In this document: positions 36,501 to 43,737 of the stretch, one piece after another | How the letters are laid out: each line of letters opens with the position of its first letter | Numbering within the stretch: position 1 is the stretch's first letter | NCBI RefSeq assembly: GCF_000013985.1 | Contig: NC_008048.1 | Coordinates: 1,240,001 to 1,304,000, forward strand | Direction of reading: 5' to 3' | Source: Sphingopyxis alaskensis RB2256 | GTDB taxonomy: Bacteria > Pseudomonadota > Alphaproteobacteria > Sphingomonadales > Sphingomonadaceae | DNA: 64,000 nt | Position numbers and translations under genes: made by a program | Notes under the pieces: model-generated | Database searches by the model: none | What the model was told of the DNA's origin: nothing | What the model saw: only the letters and a program-made list of their open reading frames with translations

Positions 36501-36758
36501 CAGCTCGTTGAGCGCGTCGCCGAGTTGAATGTCACCGCGGTCCGTAAGGTCGCCCACAGGAACAGCCGTCAGCGGCACGCTCGATTCGAGATTGGGACGC
36601 GCGATGCGTGAGCCAGTAACAACGATAGCGCGCTCAGGATTCTCTGTCTCATCGGCTGCTTCAACCGAATCCTCACTCTCCTGCGCCAAGACGGGCTGGC
36701 TGACAGATATGGCTACTGCAAAGGCAGCAGCACCCAAAAGCAGGTGTGACTTCGTCAT
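33585..36758 (-). CDS. TonB-dependent outer-membrane receptor
   Basis: A 1057-residue TonB-dependent receptor for energised uptake across the outer membrane. A signal peptide (1-25, ending LAQ) is followed by an acidic stretch, a TonB-box-like IVVTGSRI near 44-51, a plug domain (LGDALNELPSLR; RTLVLVNGRRHV; LLERVDVITGGNSAIYGSDAVAGVVNFITKR) and a long beta-barrel ending FFYAGIQASL. The type with VTGSRI and DVDTNTIP is the large sphingomonad family, often for glycans or other organics rather than siderophores; substrate unknown. Codon use is looser and GC lower than neighbours. ATG 36758 follows GGGGAGTTAC. Confidence 0.95.
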   Translation of the reverse strand: MTKSHLLLGAAAFAVAISVSQPVLAQESEDSVEAADETENPERAIVVTGSRIARPNLESSVPLTAVPVGDLTDRGDIQLGDALNELPSLRATFSQANSTRFIGTAGINLLDLRGLGTERTLVLVNGRRHVTSSPGSYDVDTNTIPVDLLERVDVITGGNSAIYGSDAVAGVVNFITKRDFDGIKLRGQGGVSTYGDRGSYFVSGIAGKNFMDGRANVAVAVEYARANPVFFADRSYLGAETGVGPAGFEVVEPAFRLVNGVPTPVPNRNNNGVPNTRFLPAGFTFNTVSLGGMVLTSCPAATGTNAARVAAVCTGELSPTSGGRFSYNYAFQPDGTLLRNGPENGLVDNRGAGGSALFGLGASGLEDAMLLPGIERIAVNLLSHVEISPAFEPFIEAKYVRINATQQSTQPTFIASALNPIFSINNPFLTDQARQTLQTILAPGATTFQMQRFNNDLGTRAEDHRRETYRIVAGVRGDLGTSSNLTYEVAFNYGRTETYYETGGNVDVAKFNRATNAVRNSAGQIVCAVNADANPANDDPACAPLNPFGFGAPSQAAKDYVLYTSSREQWAEQINAVAFLSGSTEGFFSLPGGPVGFAIGGEYRREDAYSAFDPFTRSGATFLNAIAVFEPPSVEIKEVFGELRIPMLRDVPLAHELTLEGAARYSDYGGSVGGVWAYNFGGIYAPIPDIRFRAGYARSVRAPNLGNLFATRSETFANGLIDPCSQTVINDNPNRVRNCAAAGIPTTMVVDGNTIPWVNTPASGVSGFNQGNPNLIPEVGKSLTIGGVFQPRFVPGLAITVDYYRIKVTNVIQGLTGQAIINRCYDDPVGLDNPFCAAVFRRRDPNPLIDFTFDGQANRVPAPGQPTLNFPVLGPAFLNQPFNFAARKAEGVDFDVSYRRTFDNGVMLNLRGVATYNLNREDFSFITDPSRSTRIHGTLGDPIWAANFNANVDFGTIDVGYSARYVGKQAVDAWEVQHSHQGRPPTNPDAFPFRKYPDRLYHAFRVGFEPDDKYRFYFGVDNVFDTRPPFDLTGTGAGSGIFPVQGRFFYAGIQASL

Positions 36759-37279
36759 TTGTAACTCCCCGGTTGGCCCGTTCGAAATCAGAGATGAACG
36801 GATTGTCTCTCAGAAAGACCGAAAATGGCGCAGGCACAAGCCCTTCGTGGCAATTTTGTGTCACAATGCCTTGAACTCGGCGAGGCTGTGGCATTCGCGC
36901 CACAGTGCTACCGTGATCGGCCGCGAAGGACCGGATAATATGCTGACGCCGGTGCGACACGAACGCGCGTCAAAGGCGCCGTATGCGAGAAAAGATTACA
37001 TCGAATCGGTTTCAAAGGTAACTATATTGCACCAGATGTCCTGGGGCAGGGCGTGCATTGCGGCAGACCGCTCCGCAAGCCCTTCGTCTCGGCATCCGTG
37101 TGAACATCCGCAGCCATGCAATCCGGGGACGACAACAGCGCGGAAGGGACGAGCCGGCCGAGTCGCCGGAATCCTTCCCGCCACATGTTGCGATGCATCA
37201 TTATTTGGTGCTAATGCCCAGGCTTGTCCGGACCGGCGCGGTCGCCACGAAACCGGAATGCACAGGAGCTGAAGCCATC
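36759..37279. other. 521-bp divergent gap upstream of the TonB receptor and phaR; no gene supported
   Basis: Open frames here are short and have no recognisable content. It must hold the leftward promoter of the receptor and the rightward promoter of phaR. I see a perfect 11-bp palindrome TTGTG-T-CACAA at 36856-36866, about 100 bp before the receptor start, a plausible operator. An AT-rich patch (GGTAACTATATTGC near 37017-37030) could be a promoter for phaR, which would then have a long leader. Confidence 0.45.
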
Positions 37280-37813
37280 ATGGCGAAGTCCAAAGGGACG
37301 GCCGACGACGATGTCGTCACGATCAAGAAATACGCCAACCGGCGGCTCTATGACACCGAACGCAGCTGTTACATCACGCTCGACGATCTGGGTGCGATGG
37401 TGCGCGACGGGCGCGAGTTTCGCGTCGTCGATGCCAAGAGCGGCGAGGATATTACGCACAATGTGCTGACGCAGATCATCATGGACACCGAAACGCGCGG
37501 CGAAACGCTGTTGCCGGTGCCTTTTCTGCGCCAGCTGATCGGCATGTACGGCGACAAGATGCAGGCGATGGTCCCGCAATATCTGGAAGCGTCGATGGCG
37601 GCGTTCCGCAAGAACCAGCAGGACGTCCGCGCGGCGTTCGAAGGGGCGCTGGGCGCCAATCCGCTTGCCGAACTGACCCGGCGCAACATGGAAATGTTCC
37701 AGCAGGCCGCGGGCGCTTTCATTCCGGGGGCGGGCAAGGCAAAGGATGCCGAAATCGCGGCGCTGAAGGCCGAAGTGGCCGAACTCAGGGCCGAGCTTGC
37801 AAAAAAGAAATAG
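37280..37813 (+). CDS. phaR: Polyhydroxyalkanoate synthesis repressor PhaR
   Basis: A 177-residue DNA-binding repressor that also binds PHA granules and releases phasin and synthase genes when polymer accumulates. The N-terminal PHB_acc domain VTIKKYANRRLYDTERSCYITLDDL is diagnostic; the PHB_acc repeat region (ETLLPVPFLRQLIGMYG..) follows, and the C-terminus is a coiled coil (AEIAALKAEVAELRAELAKKK). No other pha gene is in the window. ATG 37280 follows CAGGAGCTGAAGC. It precedes proS by 40 bp and may share its transcript. Confidence 0.94.
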   Translation: MAKSKGTADDDVVTIKKYANRRLYDTERSCYITLDDLGAMVRDGREFRVVDAKSGEDITHNVLTQIIMDTETRGETLLPVPFLRQLIGMYGDKMQAMVPQYLEASMAAFRKNQQDVRAAFEGALGANPLAELTRRNMEMFQQAAGAFIPGAGKAKDAEIAALKAEVAELRAELAKKK

Positions 37814-37853
37814 GCGGGACGTCGTTCCGCACCCGAGCATAGAAACAGGACCG

Positions 37854-39380
37854 ATGATCAAACATGCGCTCAGCGTAACCCGTCAGGCCGACTTCGCGGC
37901 CTGGTATCAGGACGTGATTGCCGAGGCCGATCTGGCCGAGGAGTCGGGGGTGCGCGGCTGCATGGTCATCAAGCCGTGGGGCTATGGCATCTGGGAACGC
38001 ATCCAGACGGTGATGGACGCGGCGATCAAGGATGCCGGGGTCCAGAACGCCTATTTCCCGCTGTTCATTCCCTTGAGCTTCTTTGAGAAAGAAGCCGACC
38101 ATGTCGATGGTTTTGCAAAGGAAATGGCGGTCGTCACGCACCACCGGCTGATCGCGGACAGCAAGGGGAAACTCGTTCCCGATCCCGAAGCGAAGCTCGA
38201 AGAACCGCTGATCGTCCGCCCGACGTCGGAAACGGTGATCGGCGCCGCGATGAGCCGCTGGGTGCAAAGCTGGCGCGACCTGCCGCTCAAGGTCAACCAG
38301 TGGGCGAATGTCGTGCGCTGGGAAATGCGCACGCGCATGTTCCTGCGCACGAGCGAGTTTCTGTGGCAGGAGGGCCATACCGCGCACGCCGACAGGGACG
38401 ATGCGATGGCCGAGACGCTGCGTGCGCTCGAAATGTACCGCAGCTTTGCCGAGGATGTGCTGGCCATGCCGGTGATCGCGGGTGAAAAGCCCGAAAATGA
38501 GCGGTTTCCGGGCGCGGTCGCGACCTATTCGATCGAGGCGATGATGCAGGACGGCAAGGCGCTTCAGGCCGGCACGTCGCATTATCTGGGTACCGGTTTC
38601 GCCGAAGCCGCGGGCATTCGCTATCAGGACAGGGACGGCGGGCACAGCCTGTGCCATACGACGAGCTGGGGCACATCGACGCGCATGATCGGCGGCGTGA
38701 TCATGACGCACGGCGACGACGACGGGCTGCGCTGCCCCCCACGCATCGCGCCGCACCAGATCGTCATCGTCCCGATGCTGCGCGACAATGGCGAAGACGC
38801 CGCGATCCTCGATTATTGCCGCGACCTCGAAAGTCGGCTCAAGGCGCTCGACGCCTTCGGCGAGCCCGTGCGCGTGCTGCTCGACACCGGCGCGAACAAG
38901 GCGCAGACGAAACGCTGGGGCTGGGTCAAGAAGGGCGCGCCGATCATCGTCGAGGTCGGTCCGCGCGACGTCGCGGGCGGCAATGTCGCGGTGATCCGGC
39001 GCGACCGGCTTTATCAGGAAAGCGGCAAGCTCAATTCGGCATTCGTCGCGAAAGGCGATTTCATCGCCGACGCGGCGGCCACGCTGGAGGACATCCAGGC
39101 GAGCCTCTATGCCGAAGCGCGCGAGCGGCTCGACGCCAATATCCGCCGCGACGTCACCGACCTCGCCGCGCATTTCTCGGGTGAGGACAGGTTCGTCGGC
39201 TGGGCCGAGGTGCAATGGGCACGCCCGACCGGCGGCGCGCTCGACCGGATTGTCGAGCAGCTGAAGGCGCTCAAGCTGACGATGCGCAACACCCCGCTCG
39301 ACGCCGCGCCCGCGGACAGCGCGTGCATCTTCACCGGCGAACCCGCGGTCGAGCGCGTGTTGATCGGGCGGACCTATTAA
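37854..39380 (+). CDS. proS: Prolyl-tRNA synthetase, archaeal/eukaryal-type (no INS editing domain)
   Basis: Class II aminoacyl-tRNA synthetase of 508 residues that charges tRNA-Pro. Blocks such as RGCMVIKPWGYGIWERIQ, RPTSETVIG and RTSEFLWQEGHTAH are the archaeal/eukaryal-like (type 3) form, not the roughly 570-residue bacterial form with an inserted editing domain nor the usual 440-residue alphaproteobacterial form. A C-terminal anticodon-binding domain and a zinc-domain-like tail that ends in a conserved tyrosine (GRTY) are present. Likely anciently acquired in this lineage. Confidence 0.95.
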   Translation: MIKHALSVTRQADFAAWYQDVIAEADLAEESGVRGCMVIKPWGYGIWERIQTVMDAAIKDAGVQNAYFPLFIPLSFFEKEADHVDGFAKEMAVVTHHRLIADSKGKLVPDPEAKLEEPLIVRPTSETVIGAAMSRWVQSWRDLPLKVNQWANVVRWEMRTRMFLRTSEFLWQEGHTAHADRDDAMAETLRALEMYRSFAEDVLAMPVIAGEKPENERFPGAVATYSIEAMMQDGKALQAGTSHYLGTGFAEAAGIRYQDRDGGHSLCHTTSWGTSTRMIGGVIMTHGDDDGLRCPPRIAPHQIVIVPMLRDNGEDAAILDYCRDLESRLKALDAFGEPVRVLLDTGANKAQTKRWGWVKKGAPIIVEVGPRDVAGGNVAVIRRDRLYQESGKLNSAFVAKGDFIADAAATLEDIQASLYAEARERLDANIRRDVTDLAAHFSGEDRFVGWAEVQWARPTGGALDRIVEQLKALKLTMRNTPLDAAPADSACIFTGEPAVERVLIGRTY

Positions 39381-41681
39381 TTGGCGAAACGGCAACAGCC
39401 TGCTGGTCTTCCCAGCCCGGAACAGATCCTGCGTTTCATCGAAGAAAGCAGGGACGCGGTCGGCAAGCGCGAGATCGCGAGACATTTCGGCCTGCGCGGC
39501 GCCGACAAGATTGCGCTCAAGGCGCTGCTCAAGGACATGACCGATGAGGGGCTGGTCGACCTGGCGCCCGGACGCGCCTTCCACAAGCATGGCGGGCTGC
39601 CCAAGGTAATGGTTCTGCGGGTTGCGGCGGTCGAGGGCGATGTCGTCTGGGCGGTCCCCGACCGCTGGGAGGGGGCCGGGGCGCCGCCGCGCCTTCGGAT
39701 CATGGAAAAAGGGCGCAAGGGCGCGCTTGGACTCGGCGACCGCATCCTCGCGCGCACCGAGGAACGCGGCAGCGGCCATGTCGCGCACCCGATGAAAAAA
39801 TTGCAGGCGGGCGGCGAGACGATCATCGGCGTGCTCGTGACCGATACCGGCCCCGGCGGCAAGCCGGTGACCTGGCTGCGCCCTGCCGACAAGCGCGCGC
39901 GGTTCGACTTCGCGGTGGCGGACATGGGCGACGCGGCGATCGGCGACCTGGTGCGCGCCGAGCTGTCGGGGCGCGGTCCGGCGACGAGGGCGCGCGTGAT
40001 CGACCGCATCGGTGATCCCTTTGCGCCGCGCTCGCTCAGCATGATCGCGATCGCGAAGCATGAGATCCCGCACATCTTCGGCGACGAGGTGATCGACGAG
40101 GCCGAGCGCGCGGCAAAATTGCCGCTCACCACCGACGGGCGCGAGGATCTGCGCGACCTGCCGATCCTTGCGATCGACCCCGCCGACGCGCGCGACCATG
40201 ACGACGCTGTGTGGGCGGTCCCCGACGACGATCCCGGCAACAAGGGCGGTTTCCGCGCCATCGTCGCGATCGCCGACGTCAGCTATTATGTCCGTCCCGA
40301 CGGCGCGCTTGACCGCGAGGCGCGGCGGCGCGGCAACAGCGTCTATTTCCCCGACCGGGTCGTGCCGATGCTGCCCGAAACGCTGTCGGCGGGCGTCTGC
40401 TCGCTCAAAGCGGGGCAGGATCGCGCCGCGATGGCATGTCATCTGGTGATCGACAAGCATGGCAAGGTGACGTCATGGCGCTTCACGCGCGCGCTGGTGC
40501 GACTGCGCGCGAACATTGCCTATGAGCGCGCGCAGACGGCCTATGACGCCGGCGCGCCCGACGCGGGATGGGACGACGATGTGCTGTCGGCGCTCCGCCA
40601 TCTTTGGGCCTGCTGGACGCTGCTCGCCAAGGCGCGCGCGGCGCGGGCGCCGCTCGACCTCGACCTGCCCGAACGGCAGGTGATCCTCGACGAACAGGGC
40701 GGCATCGCTGAAATCCGCGTGCGCGAACGGCTCGACGCGCACCGGCTGATCGAGGATTATATGATCGCGGCGAATGTCGCGGCGGCCAAGGCGCTCGAAG
40801 CGAAAAAATCGCCCGTCATGTACCGCATCCACGAACCGCCGAGCCGCGAGAAGCTCGTCAGCCTCAAGGATTATCTGGAGACGTTCGAGCAGGGCTTTGC
40901 GCTGGGGCAGGTCATTACGCCCGCGGTGTTCAACCGGCTGATCGATGGTTTTTCAGGCGACGACCGCTTGCCCGAAATCATGGAGGCGATTTTGCGCAGC
41001 CAGACGCAGGCCTATTACGGCCCCGCCAATGCGGGGCATTTCGGGCTGGCGCTCGGCTCCTATGCGCATTTCACTTCACCGATCCGCCGCTATGCCGATT
41101 TGATCGTTCACCGTGCGCTGGTCGATTCATACCGGCTCGAAGTGCCGGGCAAGCCGAAAGGCCTGCCCGCGAAGACCGGGCTGGGCGAGGCCGATGCCAA
41201 GGGCCTTTCGCGCATCGGCGAGGCGATCAGCGCGCTCGAACGCCGCGCAATGGAGGCCGAGCGCGAAACGGTCGACCGCTATGTCGCCGCCTATCTCGCG
41301 GGCAAGGTCGGCGAGATCGTCGCCGCGCGGATCACCGGGGTGCAGCCGTTCGGATTCTTTGCTACGGTCGACGGGCTGGGCGGCGACGGGTTGGTGCCCG
41401 TCTCGACCCTGGGCAGCGAGCGTTTCTTTTATGACGAGGCGGCGCGGACGCTCGACAGCGAACATGGCCGCGTCAGTTTTTCGGTCGGTCAGCGGCTCGA
41501 CCTCAGGCTGGTGGACGCCAATCCGGTCAGCGGCGCGCTCCGCTTTGAATTGCCCGATGCGCCCGAAGGCGGATACCGGAACCGCCCGCCGCGGCGCGAC
41601 GGGGTGAAGAAAGCGGGCAAGCCTATGGTCGGCAAACGCGGGCGGCCTGCGAACATCAAGCATAAGGGGCGGAAGCGTTGA
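39381..41681 (+). CDS. rnr: Ribonuclease R
   Basis: Processive 3'-5' exoribonuclease of 766 residues that degrades structured RNA. An N-terminal winged-helix region (LPSPEQILRFIEESRDAVGKREIARHFGLRG) and cold-shock-like domains precede the RNB core (LAIDPADARDHDDAVWAVPD with metal-binding aspartates; SPIRRYADLIVHRAL). An S1 domain lies near 630-705 and the tail is basic (VGKRGRPANIKHKGRKR). Start is TTG 39381, immediately after the proS TAA, without a clear ribosome site, so coupling to proS is likely. Confidence 0.94.
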   Translation: MAKRQQPAGLPSPEQILRFIEESRDAVGKREIARHFGLRGADKIALKALLKDMTDEGLVDLAPGRAFHKHGGLPKVMVLRVAAVEGDVVWAVPDRWEGAGAPPRLRIMEKGRKGALGLGDRILARTEERGSGHVAHPMKKLQAGGETIIGVLVTDTGPGGKPVTWLRPADKRARFDFAVADMGDAAIGDLVRAELSGRGPATRARVIDRIGDPFAPRSLSMIAIAKHEIPHIFGDEVIDEAERAAKLPLTTDGREDLRDLPILAIDPADARDHDDAVWAVPDDDPGNKGGFRAIVAIADVSYYVRPDGALDREARRRGNSVYFPDRVVPMLPETLSAGVCSLKAGQDRAAMACHLVIDKHGKVTSWRFTRALVRLRANIAYERAQTAYDAGAPDAGWDDDVLSALRHLWACWTLLAKARAARAPLDLDLPERQVILDEQGGIAEIRVRERLDAHRLIEDYMIAANVAAAKALEAKKSPVMYRIHEPPSREKLVSLKDYLETFEQGFALGQVITPAVFNRLIDGFSGDDRLPEIMEAILRSQTQAYYGPANAGHFGLALGSYAHFTSPIRRYADLIVHRALVDSYRLEVPGKPKGLPAKTGLGEADAKGLSRIGEAISALERRAMEAERETVDRYVAAYLAGKVGEIVAARITGVQPFGFFATVDGLGGDGLVPVSTLGSERFFYDEAARTLDSEHGRVSFSVGQRLDLRLVDANPVSGALRFELPDAPEGGYRNRPPRRDGVKKAGKPMVGKRGRPANIKHKGRKR

Positions 41682-41690
41682 ACCATTTCA

Positions 41691-41820
41691 GCCCTCCCCT
41701 TCAGGGGAGGGCAGCGAGACTTGCCGGCTTGCCGGCTTAGTCGCAGCGGGTGGGGGCCATCGGCCTTGCGCAAGGCCGATGGCCCCCACCCCAACCCCTC
41801 CCCTGAAGGGGAGGGGCTTT
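41691..41820. repeat. Family C nested palindrome between convergent rnr and HTH gene
   Basis: Outer arms CCTCCCCTTCAGGGGAGG and CCCTCCCCTGAAGGGGAGGG, with a perfect inner palindrome of 22-bp arms (GGGTGGGGGCCATCGGCCTT and complement, 41748-41791). Its right end supplies part of the stop codon of the leftward HTH gene. Its right arm ACCCCAACCCCTCCCC resembles the DUF559-flanking copy at 45507. Confidence 0.87.
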
Positions 41821-42604
41821 ATGCATTCCCAGCCATTTTCTGCAACAGCGCCGCACTCTCCGCATCCGCCGGGAAAAAAGCCTCGATCGCGAGTTCGGAG
41901 AGGGTGATGTCGACCGGCGTGCCAAAGATCGTCACGGTCGAGACGAAGCGGATCTGTCCCAGCGGGGTGTCGAGGATCAGCGGCACCGCGATGCCGTTTG
42001 CTGCGTTACCCTCATGCTCGCCCGTGCTCCCACCATAACCCGCAAGTTCGCTGCGCAGCGCGATCAGCCCCGCATCGGCGCTCGCGTCGATCTGGTGATC
42101 GAGCCGCTCGAGCAGGTGCGCGCGCCATTCGCCAAGGTTGACGATATGCCGCGCGAGCCCGTCGGGGTGCAGCGCGACGCGGAGCACATTGACCGGCGGC
42201 GCGAGCAATTCGGGCGCCGCGAGCCGCGTGAGCAGCGCGACGGCATCATTGGCGGCGATCATGTTCCAGTGCCGGTCGACCGCGAGCGCGGGATAGGGCT
42301 CGTGACCCTTCAGCACATGGTCGACGATCGCCTTCATCCCCGCCATTTCGGGGCTGTTCAGGTCGCGTTCGCGATAATCGGGGGCATAGCCCGCCGCCAG
42401 AAGCATCGCGTTGCGCGCGCGGTTAGGCACCTCCAGGCAATCGGCGATGCGTTGCAGCATCAGCGCGCTCGGCCGCGAGCGCCCCGTCTCGATAAAGCTC
42501 AGGTGCCGGGTCGAAATCTCGCTTTCGAGCGCGAGATCCATCTGGCTCATCCGGCGACGGACGCGCCATTCGCGAAGCTGTTCGCCGACGGGTGCGGGGG
42601 TCAT
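41819..42604 (-). CDS. XRE-family regulator with MmyB-like ligand-binding domain
   Basis: A 261-residue transcription factor. The N-terminal helix-turn-helix (LREWRVRRRMSQMDLALESEISTRHLSFIETGRSRPS, about 10-46) is followed by a PAS-like MmyB domain (about 95-255; YPALAVDRHWNMIAANDAVALL and TPVDITLSELAIEAFFPAD), which in characterised members binds a fatty acid. These usually repress a neighbouring oxidoreductase or membrane gene. It is divergent from the small membrane protein at 42723, the likely target. Confidence 0.9.
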   Translation of the reverse strand: MTPAPVGEQLREWRVRRRMSQMDLALESEISTRHLSFIETGRSRPSALMLQRIADCLEVPNRARNAMLLAAGYAPDYRERDLNSPEMAGMKAIVDHVLKGHEPYPALAVDRHWNMIAANDAVALLTRLAAPELLAPPVNVLRVALHPDGLARHIVNLGEWRAHLLERLDHQIDASADAGLIALRSELAGYGGSTGEHEGNAANGIAVPLILDTPLGQIRFVSTVTIFGTPVDITLSELAIEAFFPADAESAALLQKMAGNA

Positions 42605-42653
42605 TGTCTGTCTCCTTCGTAAGCGCAGCTATACCCCCGCCTTCGGCTTTTCC

Positions 42654-42670
42654 ATTACCTTGGACGTAAT
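42654..42670. promoter_or_regulatory. Candidate operator ATTAC-N7-GTAAT
   Basis: A short inverted repeat in the 118-bp gap between the MmyB-type regulator and the divergent small membrane protein gene. It is midway between the two starts, where an autoregulated operator would lie. The arms are only 5 bp, so chance is possible. Confidence 0.35.
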
Positions 42671-42722
42671 CGACGCCTTTCGCTTTCGGGTCCAGTTGGG
42701 GCGGGTCGAAAGGAGAATCACC

Positions 42723-43115
42723 ATGTCGATCCGCAATCTCAAGACCATTCTCGTCGCCGATGCCGCTACCTGCGTCGGGGTGTTTGCCGCGGGCCTTCTC
42801 GCCGCGGAGCCCGTCGGCGCGCTGCTGGGCCTTCCCGCGCAGGTCGTCGCAATCGGCGGCTGGATATGCCTGGCCGCGGCGCTGCTGATGATCGTCGCCG
42901 CGCGACAGGCGGTGCCGGCTACCGCGCTCGTCAAGCTGATCGCGCTCGGCAATCTCGGTTGGGTCGCGGCGAGCTTTGCCGTCATCGCGGCCTTTGCAGC
43001 GCAGATGACCGGGCTCGGCATCGCCGCCGTGGCTGTTCAGGCGCTGGGCGTGCTCGGTTTCGCAATCCTCGAATGGAAAAGCGTCGCGGGATCAGGAGCG
43101 GTCGCCGCGGCCTGA
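42723..43115 (+). CDS. Small four-helix membrane protein, function unknown
   Basis: A 130-residue hydrophobic protein with four predicted transmembrane helices rich in Ala, Val and Leu (for example VVAIGGWICLAAALLMIVAA and VAASFAVIAAFAAQM). I do not recognise a named family. ATG 42723 follows AAAGGAGAATCACC, a strong ribosome site. It is divergent from the XRE/MmyB regulator and probably controlled by it. Confidence 0.75.
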   Translation: MSIRNLKTILVADAATCVGVFAAGLLAAEPVGALLGLPAQVVAIGGWICLAAALLMIVAARQAVPATALVKLIALGNLGWVAASFAVIAAFAAQMTGLGIAAVAVQALGVLGFAILEWKSVAGSGAVAAA

Positions 43116-43123
43116 CCGCCGGG

Positions 43124-43579
43124 TCAGCTCAACGCATCGAGCCGGGCGAGGTCGATCCCGCCCGGCACCAGCATCACCGGACAGGGGAGCGTTCCCGCAT
43201 CCTGTCCGGTGAAATGCGATACCAGCGGGCCGGGCGCGCCGGTGGCGGCGGTCGCGAGCACCAGCGCGGCAATTTCGTCACTCGCGCCGATCACTTCGCG
43301 CACGACCTCGACGGGTTTGCCCGATTTCACCATGATCTGCGGCGTCACGCCCGCTTCCTTGACGACCGCATCGGCGGCGGCGGCCACCAGTTCCTCGGCA
43401 TGTTCGCGCGCCTCAGCCTCGATCGTCGCCTGCACCCCGCCGAACGCCACGAAATCCTGCGGCGGGACGATCGCGAGCACCATGACGCCACCCCCCGTCC
43501 GCGCTGCGCGCCGCGCCGCAAAGCGCAGCGCAAGCGACGCCTCCGGGCTGTCGTCGATCACCACCAGATATGTCCGCAT
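43124..43579 (-). CDS. Universal stress protein (UspA) family
   Basis: A 151-residue single Usp domain: RTYLVVIDDSPEASLALRFAARRA at the N-terminus, VLAIVPPQDF after strand two, and a C-terminal LVSHFTGQDAGTLPCPVMLVP. The classical ATP-binding GxxG-9-GS/T motif is modified (ATAATGAPGPLVSHF), so nucleotide binding is doubtful. Stress role is by family only. It converges on the small membrane gene with 8 bp between ends, and is divergent from pdhC. Confidence 0.85.
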   Translation of the reverse strand: MRTYLVVIDDSPEASLALRFAARRAARTGGGVMVLAIVPPQDFVAFGGVQATIEAEAREHAEELVAAAADAVVKEAGVTPQIMVKSGKPVEVVREVIGASDEIAALVLATAATGAPGPLVSHFTGQDAGTLPCPVMLVPGGIDLARLDALS

Positions 43580-43737
43580 CGTCCCGACCCCCGATATTAT
43601 GCTTGGCGCGAGACTGCGTCACATTCGTATGAAAGGCAAGTTTGGCCCGCTGGACCTTGACCGGCGCACGGCTTATGGCGAGGAAGAATCCGTAGCGGCA
43701 GGCACGGCCTGCAAGACTGACAGGGACACGCCTAGAC

